Origin: Stramenopiles sp. TOSAG23-3
Taxonomy: Eukaryota > Sar
Assembly: GCA_900128585.1 (NCBI GenBank)
Contig: LT642306.1
Span: 1-24,306 of the forward strand
Direction of reading: 5' to 3'
DNA length: 24,306 nt
Shown here: positions 8,580 to 16,298 of the stretch, one piece after another
How the letters are laid out: every line of letters starts with the position of its first letter
How positions within the stretch are numbered: the stretch's first letter is position 1
Made by a program: the position numbers and the translations under genes
The notes under the pieces: generated by a model
What the model was told of the DNA's origin: nothing
Database searches by the model: none
The model's input: the letters and a program-made list of their open reading frames with translations, nothing else

Positions 8580-8660
8580 ATGACCGACTGGGAAGCGGAA
8601 GTGGAGGACAAGTGCAACACCCTGAGCGGAATAAAAGTCCATCCCACGGAATCAATATAG
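8580..8660 (+). other. Short upstream ORF (26 codons) before the MFS gene
   Basis: An ATG at 8580 opens a 26-residue frame (MTDWEAEVEDKCNTLSGIKV and six more residues) ending at TAG 8658-8660, 37 bases before the MFS start. Unlike the flanking sequence it has ordinary amino-acid composition and higher GC. It could be a translated upstream ORF that tunes the MFS gene, or a remnant or alternative first exon. TTTTGACAG just before 8698 resembles a splice acceptor, but no convincing donor was found. Confidence 0.35.
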
Positions 8661-8697
8661 CCACCCAGGCAGTAAAAGCGATAAACGTTTTGACAGA

Positions 8698-9981
8698 ATG
8701 AAGGCGGCTGCGTCGCCGAACGACTCTCCAATAATGAGGGGTCGGAAAGAGCGCGTTAAAACTACTCTGAGGTGGGTCTCTTTGTTGCACGGTGTTAGCG
8801 ATTCCATTGCAAAAATATCGTCCCCACTATTTGTATATGAATTGACTGGGGGGAACTCGGCGGAGGCGGCGGCATTTTTTGCGTTTATTAACATGGGAAT
8901 GTCTCTCGCAGAGTTCGTTCTAAACCCACTGTTTGGACAACTCTCAGACGCGTACGGGCGCCAATCCGTGTTGCTTCTCTGGCCACCGCTGAACGCGCTG
9001 TCTCGCGTTGCCGTTACCCAGTTTACGACCAAGCAGATATTTTTCGCACAGCAAGTGATCATTAAAATGCTGGAGTACGTGTTCGAGAAAGGGATCACGT
9101 GCGCAGTAACCGACGTGTACGACGGCGACGAGCGCTCCGTTGCTTTAGGGCAAATCAACTTCATGCGGGAGGGCGTGGGGGTCCTGGTGGGTAGCCTCGT
9201 TGGAGGTTGGGTTGCTGCTACCTACGGCCATCGCGCTGCGTACGCCCTCTGCGCGGCGGCTTCGTTCGGTGCATACGCTTTGTTGTATTTCAGAATGGTC
9301 GAAACCCACCCATCGGAGGCCAGGAGCCCAATCAATTTCCAGCAGGTCATGAACCCTTTTTCATTCTTGGACCTGTTCCGGCTCGATAGTCAGTACAACA
9401 GGCGGAACAAAGGTGCAATGAGGACTTTGTCGCTTGCGTTTGCTGTCCAGAAGGGGACGAACAAAGGGATAGAGCAGCAACTGAACATTTTTACAAAAGA
9501 CCAGCTCTCGTGGGGCGCCGATATGACAAGCAAGTACAAGATCGCCTCGGGGTTCACAGGGATGTGTTCGGGACGTTTGGTACGACCGGTGCTAGAAAGC
9601 GTGGGCAGGCAAGGCACCGTCGTGTACGGGAATCTGTTTTCTGCCCTTGCATGGATCGTTATCGGGACGGCGAATGCTACGTGGAAAGTATTTGCGGGGA
9701 TATCGCTCATGCTGCCGTTTGGGGCTTACAAACGCCCCGTCCTGGAAACCGCCGTCGGAACGCTCGCGGAGGAAGCGAAAATTGGGCAAGGAAAGATGCA
9801 GGCAGACCTGGCAAACCTCGTTGCGCTGATCAAGATTTTGTCCCCCATGATGTACTTGGCTGCCTACAGGTGGGGAAACACATTATTCAACACTTCGTCC
9901 GCCCCATTTATTCTGTACGCAGGATGCTTTCTTGCAAACGCGGCGCTGTTCTACACAGTACCAAAGGAGAAACTTAGCTAG
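8698..9981 (+). CDS. Major facilitator superfamily transporter
   Basis: A 427-residue membrane protein with about twelve hydrophobic segments in two six-helix halves. The hallmark MFS motif A lies between helices 2 and 3 at residues 80-88 (GQLSDAYGR, with D84, G87 and R88). A weaker copy occurs in the second half (GRLVRPVLESVGRQG, between helices 8 and 9). A Gly-rich stretch in helix 5 (about 161-177, GVLVGSLVGGW) resembles the antiporter motif region, and a central cytoplasmic loop spans about 202-240. Overall it is TetA/DHA1-like in size and layout, but the substrate cannot be read from the sequence. The next upstream in-frame codon of note is a stop at 8632, so 8698 is the first in-frame ATG after it. 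The gene ends 153 bases from the stop of the SAM-domain gene on the other strand. Confidence 0.88.
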   Translation: MKAAASPNDSPIMRGRKERVKTTLRWVSLLHGVSDSIAKISSPLFVYELTGGNSAEAAAFFAFINMGMSLAEFVLNPLFGQLSDAYGRQSVLLLWPPLNALSRVAVTQFTTKQIFFAQQVIIKMLEYVFEKGITCAVTDVYDGDERSVALGQINFMREGVGVLVGSLVGGWVAATYGHRAAYALCAAASFGAYALLYFRMVETHPSEARSPINFQQVMNPFSFLDLFRLDSQYNRRNKGAMRTLSLAFAVQKGTNKGIEQQLNIFTKDQLSWGADMTSKYKIASGFTGMCSGRLVRPVLESVGRQGTVVYGNLFSALAWIVIGTANATWKVFAGISLMLPFGAYKRPVLETAVGTLAEEAKIGQGKMQADLANLVALIKILSPMMYLAAYRWGNTLFNTSSAPFILYAGCFLANAALFYTVPKEKLS

Positions 9982-10134
9982 GCCTTTTTCTTTGCCTCTA
10001 GATACCAAAATTTTGGAATTGTTAAAAATTGTTTTTGTTAAATATTCTTTTTAAAACATTTTTGTTTGAAGGAATAATTCTTAAGTATTTCTTATTTGTG
10101 TCTTTCCAAAACTATTTTCTTTTACCTTGTACGC

Positions 10135-12435
10135 TCACAGCAACCCCCTCGATATGCTTCCTCTACTGACCAGCCCGCCCCCTCGGCTGCTCAGACCACG
10201 GCTTATCAGCCCATCTATCGACCGGACGGCCGCGTCGGCGCTTCCCACGCGAGAGTAAGCATCTTCTCCGTACTCACTTCTGGAGCTATTCCCACTTCCT
10301 ATCGAACGGCCTTTGCCGCTGTCCGTCTCAATCCCACTGCGACTGCCACCCGCTCGACTATCACTACGACTCGGCCCCATAAAGTCCCGCCTGTATTCGG
10401 GATCGTATTCACTTCTCCATTTCCGAACGACGATGGGGTCCTTTTCTTTGAACAGGTTCTCTCTGCTCTGCGCCATGGACAGTCGCCCGCTTCCGCGGCT
10501 CAAATTCATGCCACGACTCAAAAGCATTTGTCGCGAAGAGTTAACAAACGAAGTCCACGACTCGTTTTCCTCGTACATGTTTTGCACGTAACGTTTCAGC
10601 TTATCCTTCGGCAAGGAGTCCACGTAGTCCTGCTGCCTGTCGCTGTCCTCGTCGCTACTGTAATCTTCCTCTTCGCTGCTCTCCCCGCTGTAAAATCCAT
10701 CGTCGTACGTCGCCTTGGTCTCTATCATGTGCCGCTCGCCCGTGTGCCTGTAACAGTACACTGTGGCGACCCCGTTGCTAAATTCGTGGACCGTGCTGTC
10801 CACCAGCGTCCACCGATCCAAGCTGTTGCCCGGCTCTTTCTTCGCAGCCGCGTAGTCTTCGCTGTCCTCGTCGTATGGTTTCCCGTCATCGACGACAAGG
10901 AACATGGTAGACGACGGCATCCACTTCATTGCGTTTTCAAAGTCAACAATGCGGTAGCACCTGTTCTGCCGCTTGTTGAACTCTTCCCTGAGCTGCCTCC
11001 AGTCCAACCACACAACTTTCGCTTTGTTGATGCCGTCGTACTTTAGGGGCTCCATCGCCATGTTGTGGACGCTTTGCTTGCGTTTGTCGTCCGGGAGGCT
11101 GGGCAAAAACTTTTCCTTGTACCGTTTCAGAAACACGCTGCCCCGCTCAAACTCGCCCCTACGGCATTCGATGCCTATGACTTTGGAAAAATTGGTAGAG
11201 AGCGCTGCGCTTACGCACACCCGCATGTCGTCCGACGTCAAATCGACGAATATGCCATCTCGCAGTATGTTCTGGTGCAAATGCTCAATCTTCCCCAGCT
11301 CCAAGCCAACGATGTAGGCATCGCTGTCCGCGTCCGTGCACACTCTGTTGTAAACCGATGGCGCGTGCGACATCCAAGCGTCCTCCCCCATCGATTGGGC
11401 GGTCCCTGGACGACTCAGAGACATCACCGAACTGCCCATGCTCCCGCTCGTATTCGGTCGCGAGGCTGCCTCTTGCTTTTCGTTCTGCAGCTTCTCCCGG
11501 GCCAGCCTTCGCTCCTCGATGGCTAGTTTGTCCTGCTCTTCCTGGTACTCGATGAGGTCAGCTTCCGTGTTTAGTTTCTCCACCCAACCGTGCAGCTGTT
11601 TCTTCGTCTTCATTTTCTTTATTTTGAACCTGGACTCCAGTGCCCCCATGTCCAGCTTCAAGAGTTCTGCGCCATTGACTTGCTCCGCTTCAAAGGTTTG
11701 GCGAAGGTTTGCAAAATTGTTTTCGAACAAAAATTCCCCCACCTGCTTCACTGTCCACCTCCGGGCGTTGCCCGGTCGCTCTTCCTCCTCCGACTCATCG
11801 TCCGAGTCCACAAACACCCCGTCGTCTTCAAACATTGCATTGCCTGCATTCTTCTTCTTCTTCCTCTTGCTTTTCTTTGCCTTTCTTTCCATGAACGAAA
11901 TGTCAAAGCTGTGTTGGCTCGTCCCGACCGGGTCATCTACTCTGACCGTCATTACGCAGTCTCCGTACTGGCCCTCTTTCGGGGTCACACTAATCGTGCA
12001 AAACCCCTTTTCGAATTCTATCCCTATCTCTTTGTTGTCTACTATCCAATCGTCTAGGGACGGCACCGTCGCGACAACAGTTTTTGCATCTTCGGTGATG
12101 CCAAACGTGATTTCCAAGACCTCATCCTGCGAACCAGTTTGGGGTCCAATAGGCTCTATGAAGGGCTTCATGGAATATATTTTGTACAGTGTTCTAAACA
12201 GGATGACTTTTGACTTTACAATGTGCTTCGGGACGTCATCAAAGTCGCCGTACCCATCTTCTACTTTGAATTTCTTTTGGTACACTTCACGAAAAGCCTC
12301 CAAATCCTCGCAAAATTTATACCGAGTGGACTTGGAGAAGCCTGAGTTCCCAGACTTTTGAGAGGGTGCACTGGCCTTTCCGCCCGGCGACGGCGCATTT
12401 GCGGACGACGAGATATTCTTTCTATCCACCGGCAT
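10135..12435 (-). CDS. SAM-domain protein with degenerate DOT1-like methyltransferase fold
   Basis: A 766-residue protein. The N-terminal domain (about 38-185) is unrecognised and probably globular. A basic patch (KRKKKK, near 190) and an acidic stretch follow. Residues 226-289 form a sterile alpha motif: WTVKQVGEFLFENNF, then NGAELLKLD and a helix ending GWVEKLN. A charged helix (about 293-322) leads to a region at 372-520 laid out like class I methyltransferases, especially DOT1: YIVGLELGK, H385 and H387, then FVDLTSDDMRVC (396-407) where motif I should be, and KVIGIE (418-423), whose Glu matches the ribose-binding acid. The glycines of the usual D-L-G-S-G-x-G are replaced (T400, S401, D402, D403, M404), so cofactor binding is doubtful. 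The C-terminal third is Ser/Asp/Glu-rich and then Ser/Arg/Gly-rich, ending in repeated SRG triplets. It may act as a scaffold binding partners through the SAM domain. The SAM domain is clear; the methyltransferase relation is inference. Confidence 0.85.
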   Translation of the reverse strand: MPVDRKNISSSANAPSPGGKASAPSQKSGNSGFSKSTRYKFCEDLEAFREVYQKKFKVEDGYGDFDDVPKHIVKSKVILFRTLYKIYSMKPFIEPIGPQTGSQDEVLEITFGITEDAKTVVATVPSLDDWIVDNKEIGIEFEKGFCTISVTPKEGQYGDCVMTVRVDDPVGTSQHSFDISFMERKAKKSKRKKKKNAGNAMFEDDGVFVDSDDESEEEERPGNARRWTVKQVGEFLFENNFANLRQTFEAEQVNGAELLKLDMGALESRFKIKKMKTKKQLHGWVEKLNTEADLIEYQEEQDKLAIEERRLAREKLQNEKQEAASRPNTSGSMGSSVMSLSRPGTAQSMGEDAWMSHAPSVYNRVCTDADSDAYIVGLELGKIEHLHQNILRDGIFVDLTSDDMRVCVSAALSTNFSKVIGIECRRGEFERGSVFLKRYKEKFLPSLPDDKRKQSVHNMAMEPLKYDGINKAKVVWLDWRQLREEFNKRQNRCYRIVDFENAMKWMPSSTMFLVVDDGKPYDEDSEDYAAAKKEPGNSLDRWTLVDSTVHEFSNGVATVYCYRHTGERHMIETKATYDDGFYSGESSEEEDYSSDEDSDRQQDYVDSLPKDKLKRYVQNMYEENESWTSFVNSSRQMLLSRGMNLSRGSGRLSMAQSRENLFKEKDPIVVRKWRSEYDPEYRRDFMGPSRSDSRAGGSRSGIETDSGKGRSIGSGNSSRSEYGEDAYSRVGSADAAVRSIDGLISRGLSSRGGGLVSRGSISRGLL

Positions 12436-12600
12436 TTTTTCAAGTCGCGCGTGAGTTTCCTTTCAGTTGAAAGTGGGGAAATGATGCGAAAGAGGTGTGG
12501 ATTATTGAAACGCTTTTTGAAGGTGGTGGATAGTGAATACCGTGAGTGGTTGAAGGGTGGAATGGAACGGAACAAGTCCTAGGTCGGTGCAAAGGTGGTC

Positions 12601-12685
12601 TCCTCTTCTTCTTCTTTCTTTCTTCTTCTTTCTTCTTCTCTCTTCTTTCTTCTTTCTTCTTTCTTTCTTCTTCTTTCTTCTTCTC
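12601..12685. repeat. TTC/TTTC microsatellite
   Basis: About 85 bases of TTC and TTTC on the plus strand, about 165 bases upstream of the SAM-domain gene start at 12435. It reads GAA/GAAA on that gene's sense strand. Confidence 0.9.
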
Positions 12686-13420
12686 GCGCAATATTCTTAT
12701 TCACAGCATGCACACACCATCATAATCTCCTTCGTACTTAACTCTGGATTTCTATTAATTTTTCAGACTCCTATGAAGAAGTGTAGATATAAAACCCTTA
12801 CATTACTCTACAGACAAATCCGTAACGAATATTTCTTACCATAAATAACGATTCATACATATATAAACAACAACTATCAAATACATTCACATTCAAATCA
12901 TATGTTCCCTTTTCAATTAATTACCTCAGTTTATCCACATTGAACTCAATTAACTCAATTAACTCAATTTACAATGAACTGCTTTCACAATTTCAATTTC
13001 ATCTTTTTTTCATCTTTTTTTAAAAACTCAATTAATTCCCGATTCTCGTTTTCGAGTAATTTAAACCCTATTCTTTAACATGATCCCATACGAAAAAAAT
13101 AAAAATAACGGTTTATTGAATTAAGGCTTAAAATAAACTTATATATTGTATTTAAGATAAATACAGTATTTATTAATAATATATTAATATTTTTATTATG
13201 ATATATTAAGTATAATATATTGTATACTTGATTTATTATACTATATGCCTTAATAAATGGAAAAGAATTGAAATCATTTTATTAGGAAGATAGGGATTAT
13301 TTCTTTGGAACATGAACACAGCATTGGCTCGTTTGAAATCTTTTTTTTTCACTTTACTAAGAATCTCAACTTAATCAATTCCCATACTATTCCTATGTTA
13401 TAAATAATAATATAAAAAAA
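12686..13420. other. AT-rich intergenic sequence with a short tandem repeat, no gene seen
   Basis: Centre of the divergent spacer between the genes at 12435 (-) and 13796 (+). It is strongly AT-rich, with TATATA/ATTAAT words most dense at 13130-13260. Around 12943-12970 the unit AACTCAATT is repeated about three times, with a further copy near 13025. No coding frame or structured RNA was recognised. Confidence 0.6.
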
Positions 13421-13595
13421 GAAGAAGAAAGAAGAAAGAAAATAAAAGAAAGAAGAAAGAAGAAGAAAGAAAATAAAAGAAAGAAGAATGAAAGAAGAAG
13501 AAAGAAAATAAAAGAAAGAAGAAAGAAAGAAGAAGAAAGAAGAAGAGAAAGAAGAAGAGAAAGAAGAGAAAGAAGAAGAGAAAGAAGAAGAAGAG
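13421..13595. repeat. GAA/GAAA microsatellite with AATAAAAGAAAG interruptions
   Basis: About 175 bases of GAAGAA/GAAAGAA on the plus strand, interrupted several times by AATAAAAG. It ends about 200 bases before the CAP-Gly gene and is purine on that gene's sense strand, opposite in orientation to the tract at 12601. Confidence 0.9.
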
Positions 13596-13795
13596 ACCTT
13601 TTTTCATATTCTCTTCTTCCAAACCACCAAATTTATTACGCAAAACAAATATGCTGAAAGAACAAAACATGAAATCGAATGAAAAGAAGACAAAGGGGAA
13701 GCGAGGGAAACGGATGCACTTCATAGAACAGAAGGAGTGAAAGAATTCAAGAATACTTTAATCGTTTGGTTTGTGTACATCATCGACGAAAAAGT

Positions 13796-16024
13796 ATGCC
13801 GCGCCCAAAAGGAATCGTATGCAACTTGTGCAACGGGGAGTTTTTCAAAAACTCGTACCCGATCCACCGAAAGAAGTGCGAGAAGAAGTATGTTCTCGTA
13901 AACACTGCCTGTGAATACTGCGGGCGGATGGTTCCCAACTGCGACCTGAACACGCACATCGGCCCGTGCAAGAAGCGCAACAACGGGAAGACCCTCGCCG
14001 CCCGCCAGGCGGTGCAAGAAAGGAAGCGCCAGAAGCTTATGGAAAAGCAAGCCAAGCAGCAGGCCGCAGCGTTGGCGGCCGCGGGCGTCGAGGAAGGGGA
14101 CGATGTCGACGACGAGATCGCCGCCATGGAGAGAAAGCTCGCCGCCCTAAAGGCCGCAAAGACGGGGACAAAGAAGTCCAAGCTCTTGAAGAAGAAACCG
14201 GCGGGCCCGCCCCAGCCCTTCATCCCCCCGAATCCGAACGACCCGGCCAACCAGATGTCGTCGGACGGGCGCATTGGGAAGAAGATCGACCTGGAGGCAG
14301 AGATCGAGAAGGCGGCCGCGAACGGGGTCGGCCAAGAAGACGACGGTAGGATCGCGTGCTCGTGTTGTGGCAGGGGGTTCAACCCTGACCGTATCGTCGC
14401 ACACGAAGACATATGCTTGCGCATAAAGGAAAACCGGGCGAAACGAAAGAAGAAGCTCAAGGTCAAGACCGGGGAGGACTTGCGGTTGAAAGACACCGAG
14501 TTCGCCAAGTTCAGGAACAAGCGAGCCCCGGACCCTCCGAAAAAGTCTCGCTGGAGAGAGGACGCGCAAGCGCTGATGAACATTGTCCAGGCTGGAAGAA
14601 ACGTCGTTCGGTTCCAACGCGCAGGTGTTCCCCTCTCGGAGCTTCCGCCTTCTGGCGAGGAAATCGGCTCTGGGTACGAAATGGGAGACGCCGTAATGAC
14701 CAACGACGGTCGCCGTGGGTGCGTCAAATGGGTCGGCGAGATCGCCGATTTGCCAGGGGACGACCAAGGCCAAATCCGTACCTTCATCGGTGTAGAGTTC
14801 AATAATGCTGTTGGTCAGCACGATGGTACCCTGAGTGCCACCGGGGAGCGCATTTTCCACGGAAAGTCTGGCCACTGCTCCTTCTTCCTTCCACCGAAGC
14901 TGCTGCGCGTCAAGAGCAGCGCCGGGGCGGACATGAAAACCAACTTTTCCCGAAAGAAGAATGGGTTTCAGAGCAGGAAACCGCCGGCAAAGCAGACGCA
15001 CAAAGAGAAGAAGCTTACTGCCAAGTTCGAGGACTTGCCGAGAGCAAAGTACAACGTCATCAAGAAAACTCCGGCGCAACGCAAGCCGTTCACGCCGCCC
15101 AAAGAGGAGTCCCACGCACGCCGCCCGGTCGCGAAAAAGCACGTTACCGCAGAGTCTCGCCCCAAGGTCGACTCGGCTGCCGCCCGTGCAGCTGCGGCTC
15201 GGTTCGAGAACAAGGGGGCCAACAACGCCGCGGGGAGCGGTGTTGCCGCTGTGCGGGGTTCCCACAGCGCCTCGGAGCAGATTAGGAGCCGTTCCGGGAT
15301 CACGGGGAAGCCGAGACAGGCCGGGGGGATGGTTCGCGCCAAAATGCCGAAAAAGTTCCGCAACAAGATCAAGAACGGGAGCGGGTCGTCGAAAGAAAAC
15401 TCCCGTCCCCAGCACATCGAAGCGTGGGGCGGTGGCAGCAAAGTGGCCGAGCGTAAAAAACCGTACGGGGACCAGACGCTGTCGAACGCGTCGCTGAAGT
15501 ACCGTGCGTCCAAGTCACAAGGCCGCCCGGACGCTGCGGCCTCGTCGGCCGTCTACAAAGCGCGCATGCGTTTGAAAAAAGCTGGAAACTCGCACAAGAC
15601 GCCCATGGGAGTTTCCAAGGCCCAGAACGCTGCGGCGGCGCGAGCGAAAGCAAAGCCTGCGTTTGGTAGTGCGGCGCGGAGCGTTGCCGACGACTTGAAC
15701 GAGCATGTCTTTGGAAAGGAAGCAAAGGGGAAGAAAGAATACTTATCTAACGGGAAATTCCGGTACAAAACGGAGCCCAGGGAAAGGAAACAGATCTCGA
15801 AAGCGAGAAACAAACCTGCCGTACCGACGCGAGGGAACAAGCTTGGAGCTAATGCATCCGCTGCGCCGAAACGAGCATCTCCGAGGGCCTCTCCCCGGGC
15901 GAACAACGTCGAAATGGGGAAAGGGCAGAGTTTAGGGGGCACGGGACGCGGGCGGGCCGCCGCAGGCGTGGATGACGTTCGGGCGAAGCGCTTGGCTTTT
16001 CTCGCACGGCTTGAGGGGAAATAA
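13796..16024 (+). CDS. Protein with three C2HC zinc fingers and a CAP-Gly domain
   Basis: ATG 13796 gives 742 residues; the same frame stays open a little upstream but without another ATG. Two C2HC fingers of the ZC2HC1 type sit at the N-terminus (C9, C12, H24, C28 and C39, C42, H54, C58), and a third at C188, C191, H203, C207 (CSCCGRGF). A charged helix lies between (about 70-135). A CAP-Gly domain spans about 290-370: GDAVM, GCVKWVG, FIGVEFNNAVG, then GQHDG at 340-344 and an aromatic/Gly end (GHCSFF). CAP-Gly domains bind the C-terminal EEY/F of tubulin and EB proteins through GKNDG; here Lys and Asn are replaced by Gln and His, so specificity may differ. Residues 375-742 are a basic, Ala/Lys/Arg/Ser-rich, low-complexity tail, which could bind microtubules or nucleic acid. 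By analogy it may be a centrosomal or ciliary microtubule-associated protein. Its stop overlaps AAATAAAAA, a possible poly(A) element. Confidence 0.88.
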   Translation: MPRPKGIVCNLCNGEFFKNSYPIHRKKCEKKYVLVNTACEYCGRMVPNCDLNTHIGPCKKRNNGKTLAARQAVQERKRQKLMEKQAKQQAAALAAAGVEEGDDVDDEIAAMERKLAALKAAKTGTKKSKLLKKKPAGPPQPFIPPNPNDPANQMSSDGRIGKKIDLEAEIEKAAANGVGQEDDGRIACSCCGRGFNPDRIVAHEDICLRIKENRAKRKKKLKVKTGEDLRLKDTEFAKFRNKRAPDPPKKSRWREDAQALMNIVQAGRNVVRFQRAGVPLSELPPSGEEIGSGYEMGDAVMTNDGRRGCVKWVGEIADLPGDDQGQIRTFIGVEFNNAVGQHDGTLSATGERIFHGKSGHCSFFLPPKLLRVKSSAGADMKTNFSRKKNGFQSRKPPAKQTHKEKKLTAKFEDLPRAKYNVIKKTPAQRKPFTPPKEESHARRPVAKKHVTAESRPKVDSAAARAAAARFENKGANNAAGSGVAAVRGSHSASEQIRSRSGITGKPRQAGGMVRAKMPKKFRNKIKNGSGSSKENSRPQHIEAWGGGSKVAERKKPYGDQTLSNASLKYRASKSQGRPDAAASSAVYKARMRLKKAGNSHKTPMGVSKAQNAAAARAKAKPAFGSAARSVADDLNEHVFGKEAKGKKEYLSNGKFRYKTEPRERKQISKARNKPAVPTRGNKLGANASAAPKRASPRASPRANNVEMGKGQSLGGTGRGRAAAGVDDVRAKRLAFLARLEGK

Positions 16025-16100
16025 AAAATGTACCGCCCATATTCAATTAATTAAAAAAAAAAACGCAAAGTACCGAATTAAAAGAATTATAGAGAGTGCA

Positions 16101-16120
16101 AGTCAGCAAGAGTCAGCAAG
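16101..16120. repeat. Tandem 10-base repeat (AGTCAGCAAG x2)
   Basis: Two exact adjacent copies of AGTCAGCAAG lie in the 274-base convergent spacer between the CAP-Gly gene and the vault gene. The rest of this spacer is AT-rich with an A run near 16055; no gene was seen. Confidence 0.7.
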
Positions 16121-16298
16121 AGACTCAGATATCTTCTAGAGAGAAGAGAAAAAACGAAATTAAATGGCTTATTATTTTTGGAACACATACATATTTAATT
16201 ATAATCTTTTTAAATCAAACAGCTAAAACATTTATATTTTGTTTTCATTAGAATCTCATTTGAAACCGAGATTGGGGGTTTAAACCTTCCCGGCTGCT

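Noticed and set aside
12686-13420. tRNA or other structured RNA in AT-rich spacers
   Set aside because: No cloverleaf, GGTTCGAATCC-like box or stable stem was seen here or in the other spacers.
13766-13795. An earlier start for the CAP-Gly protein
   Set aside because: The codon at 13766 is TTG; the first ATG in frame is 13796 and starts cleanly before the first C2HC finger.
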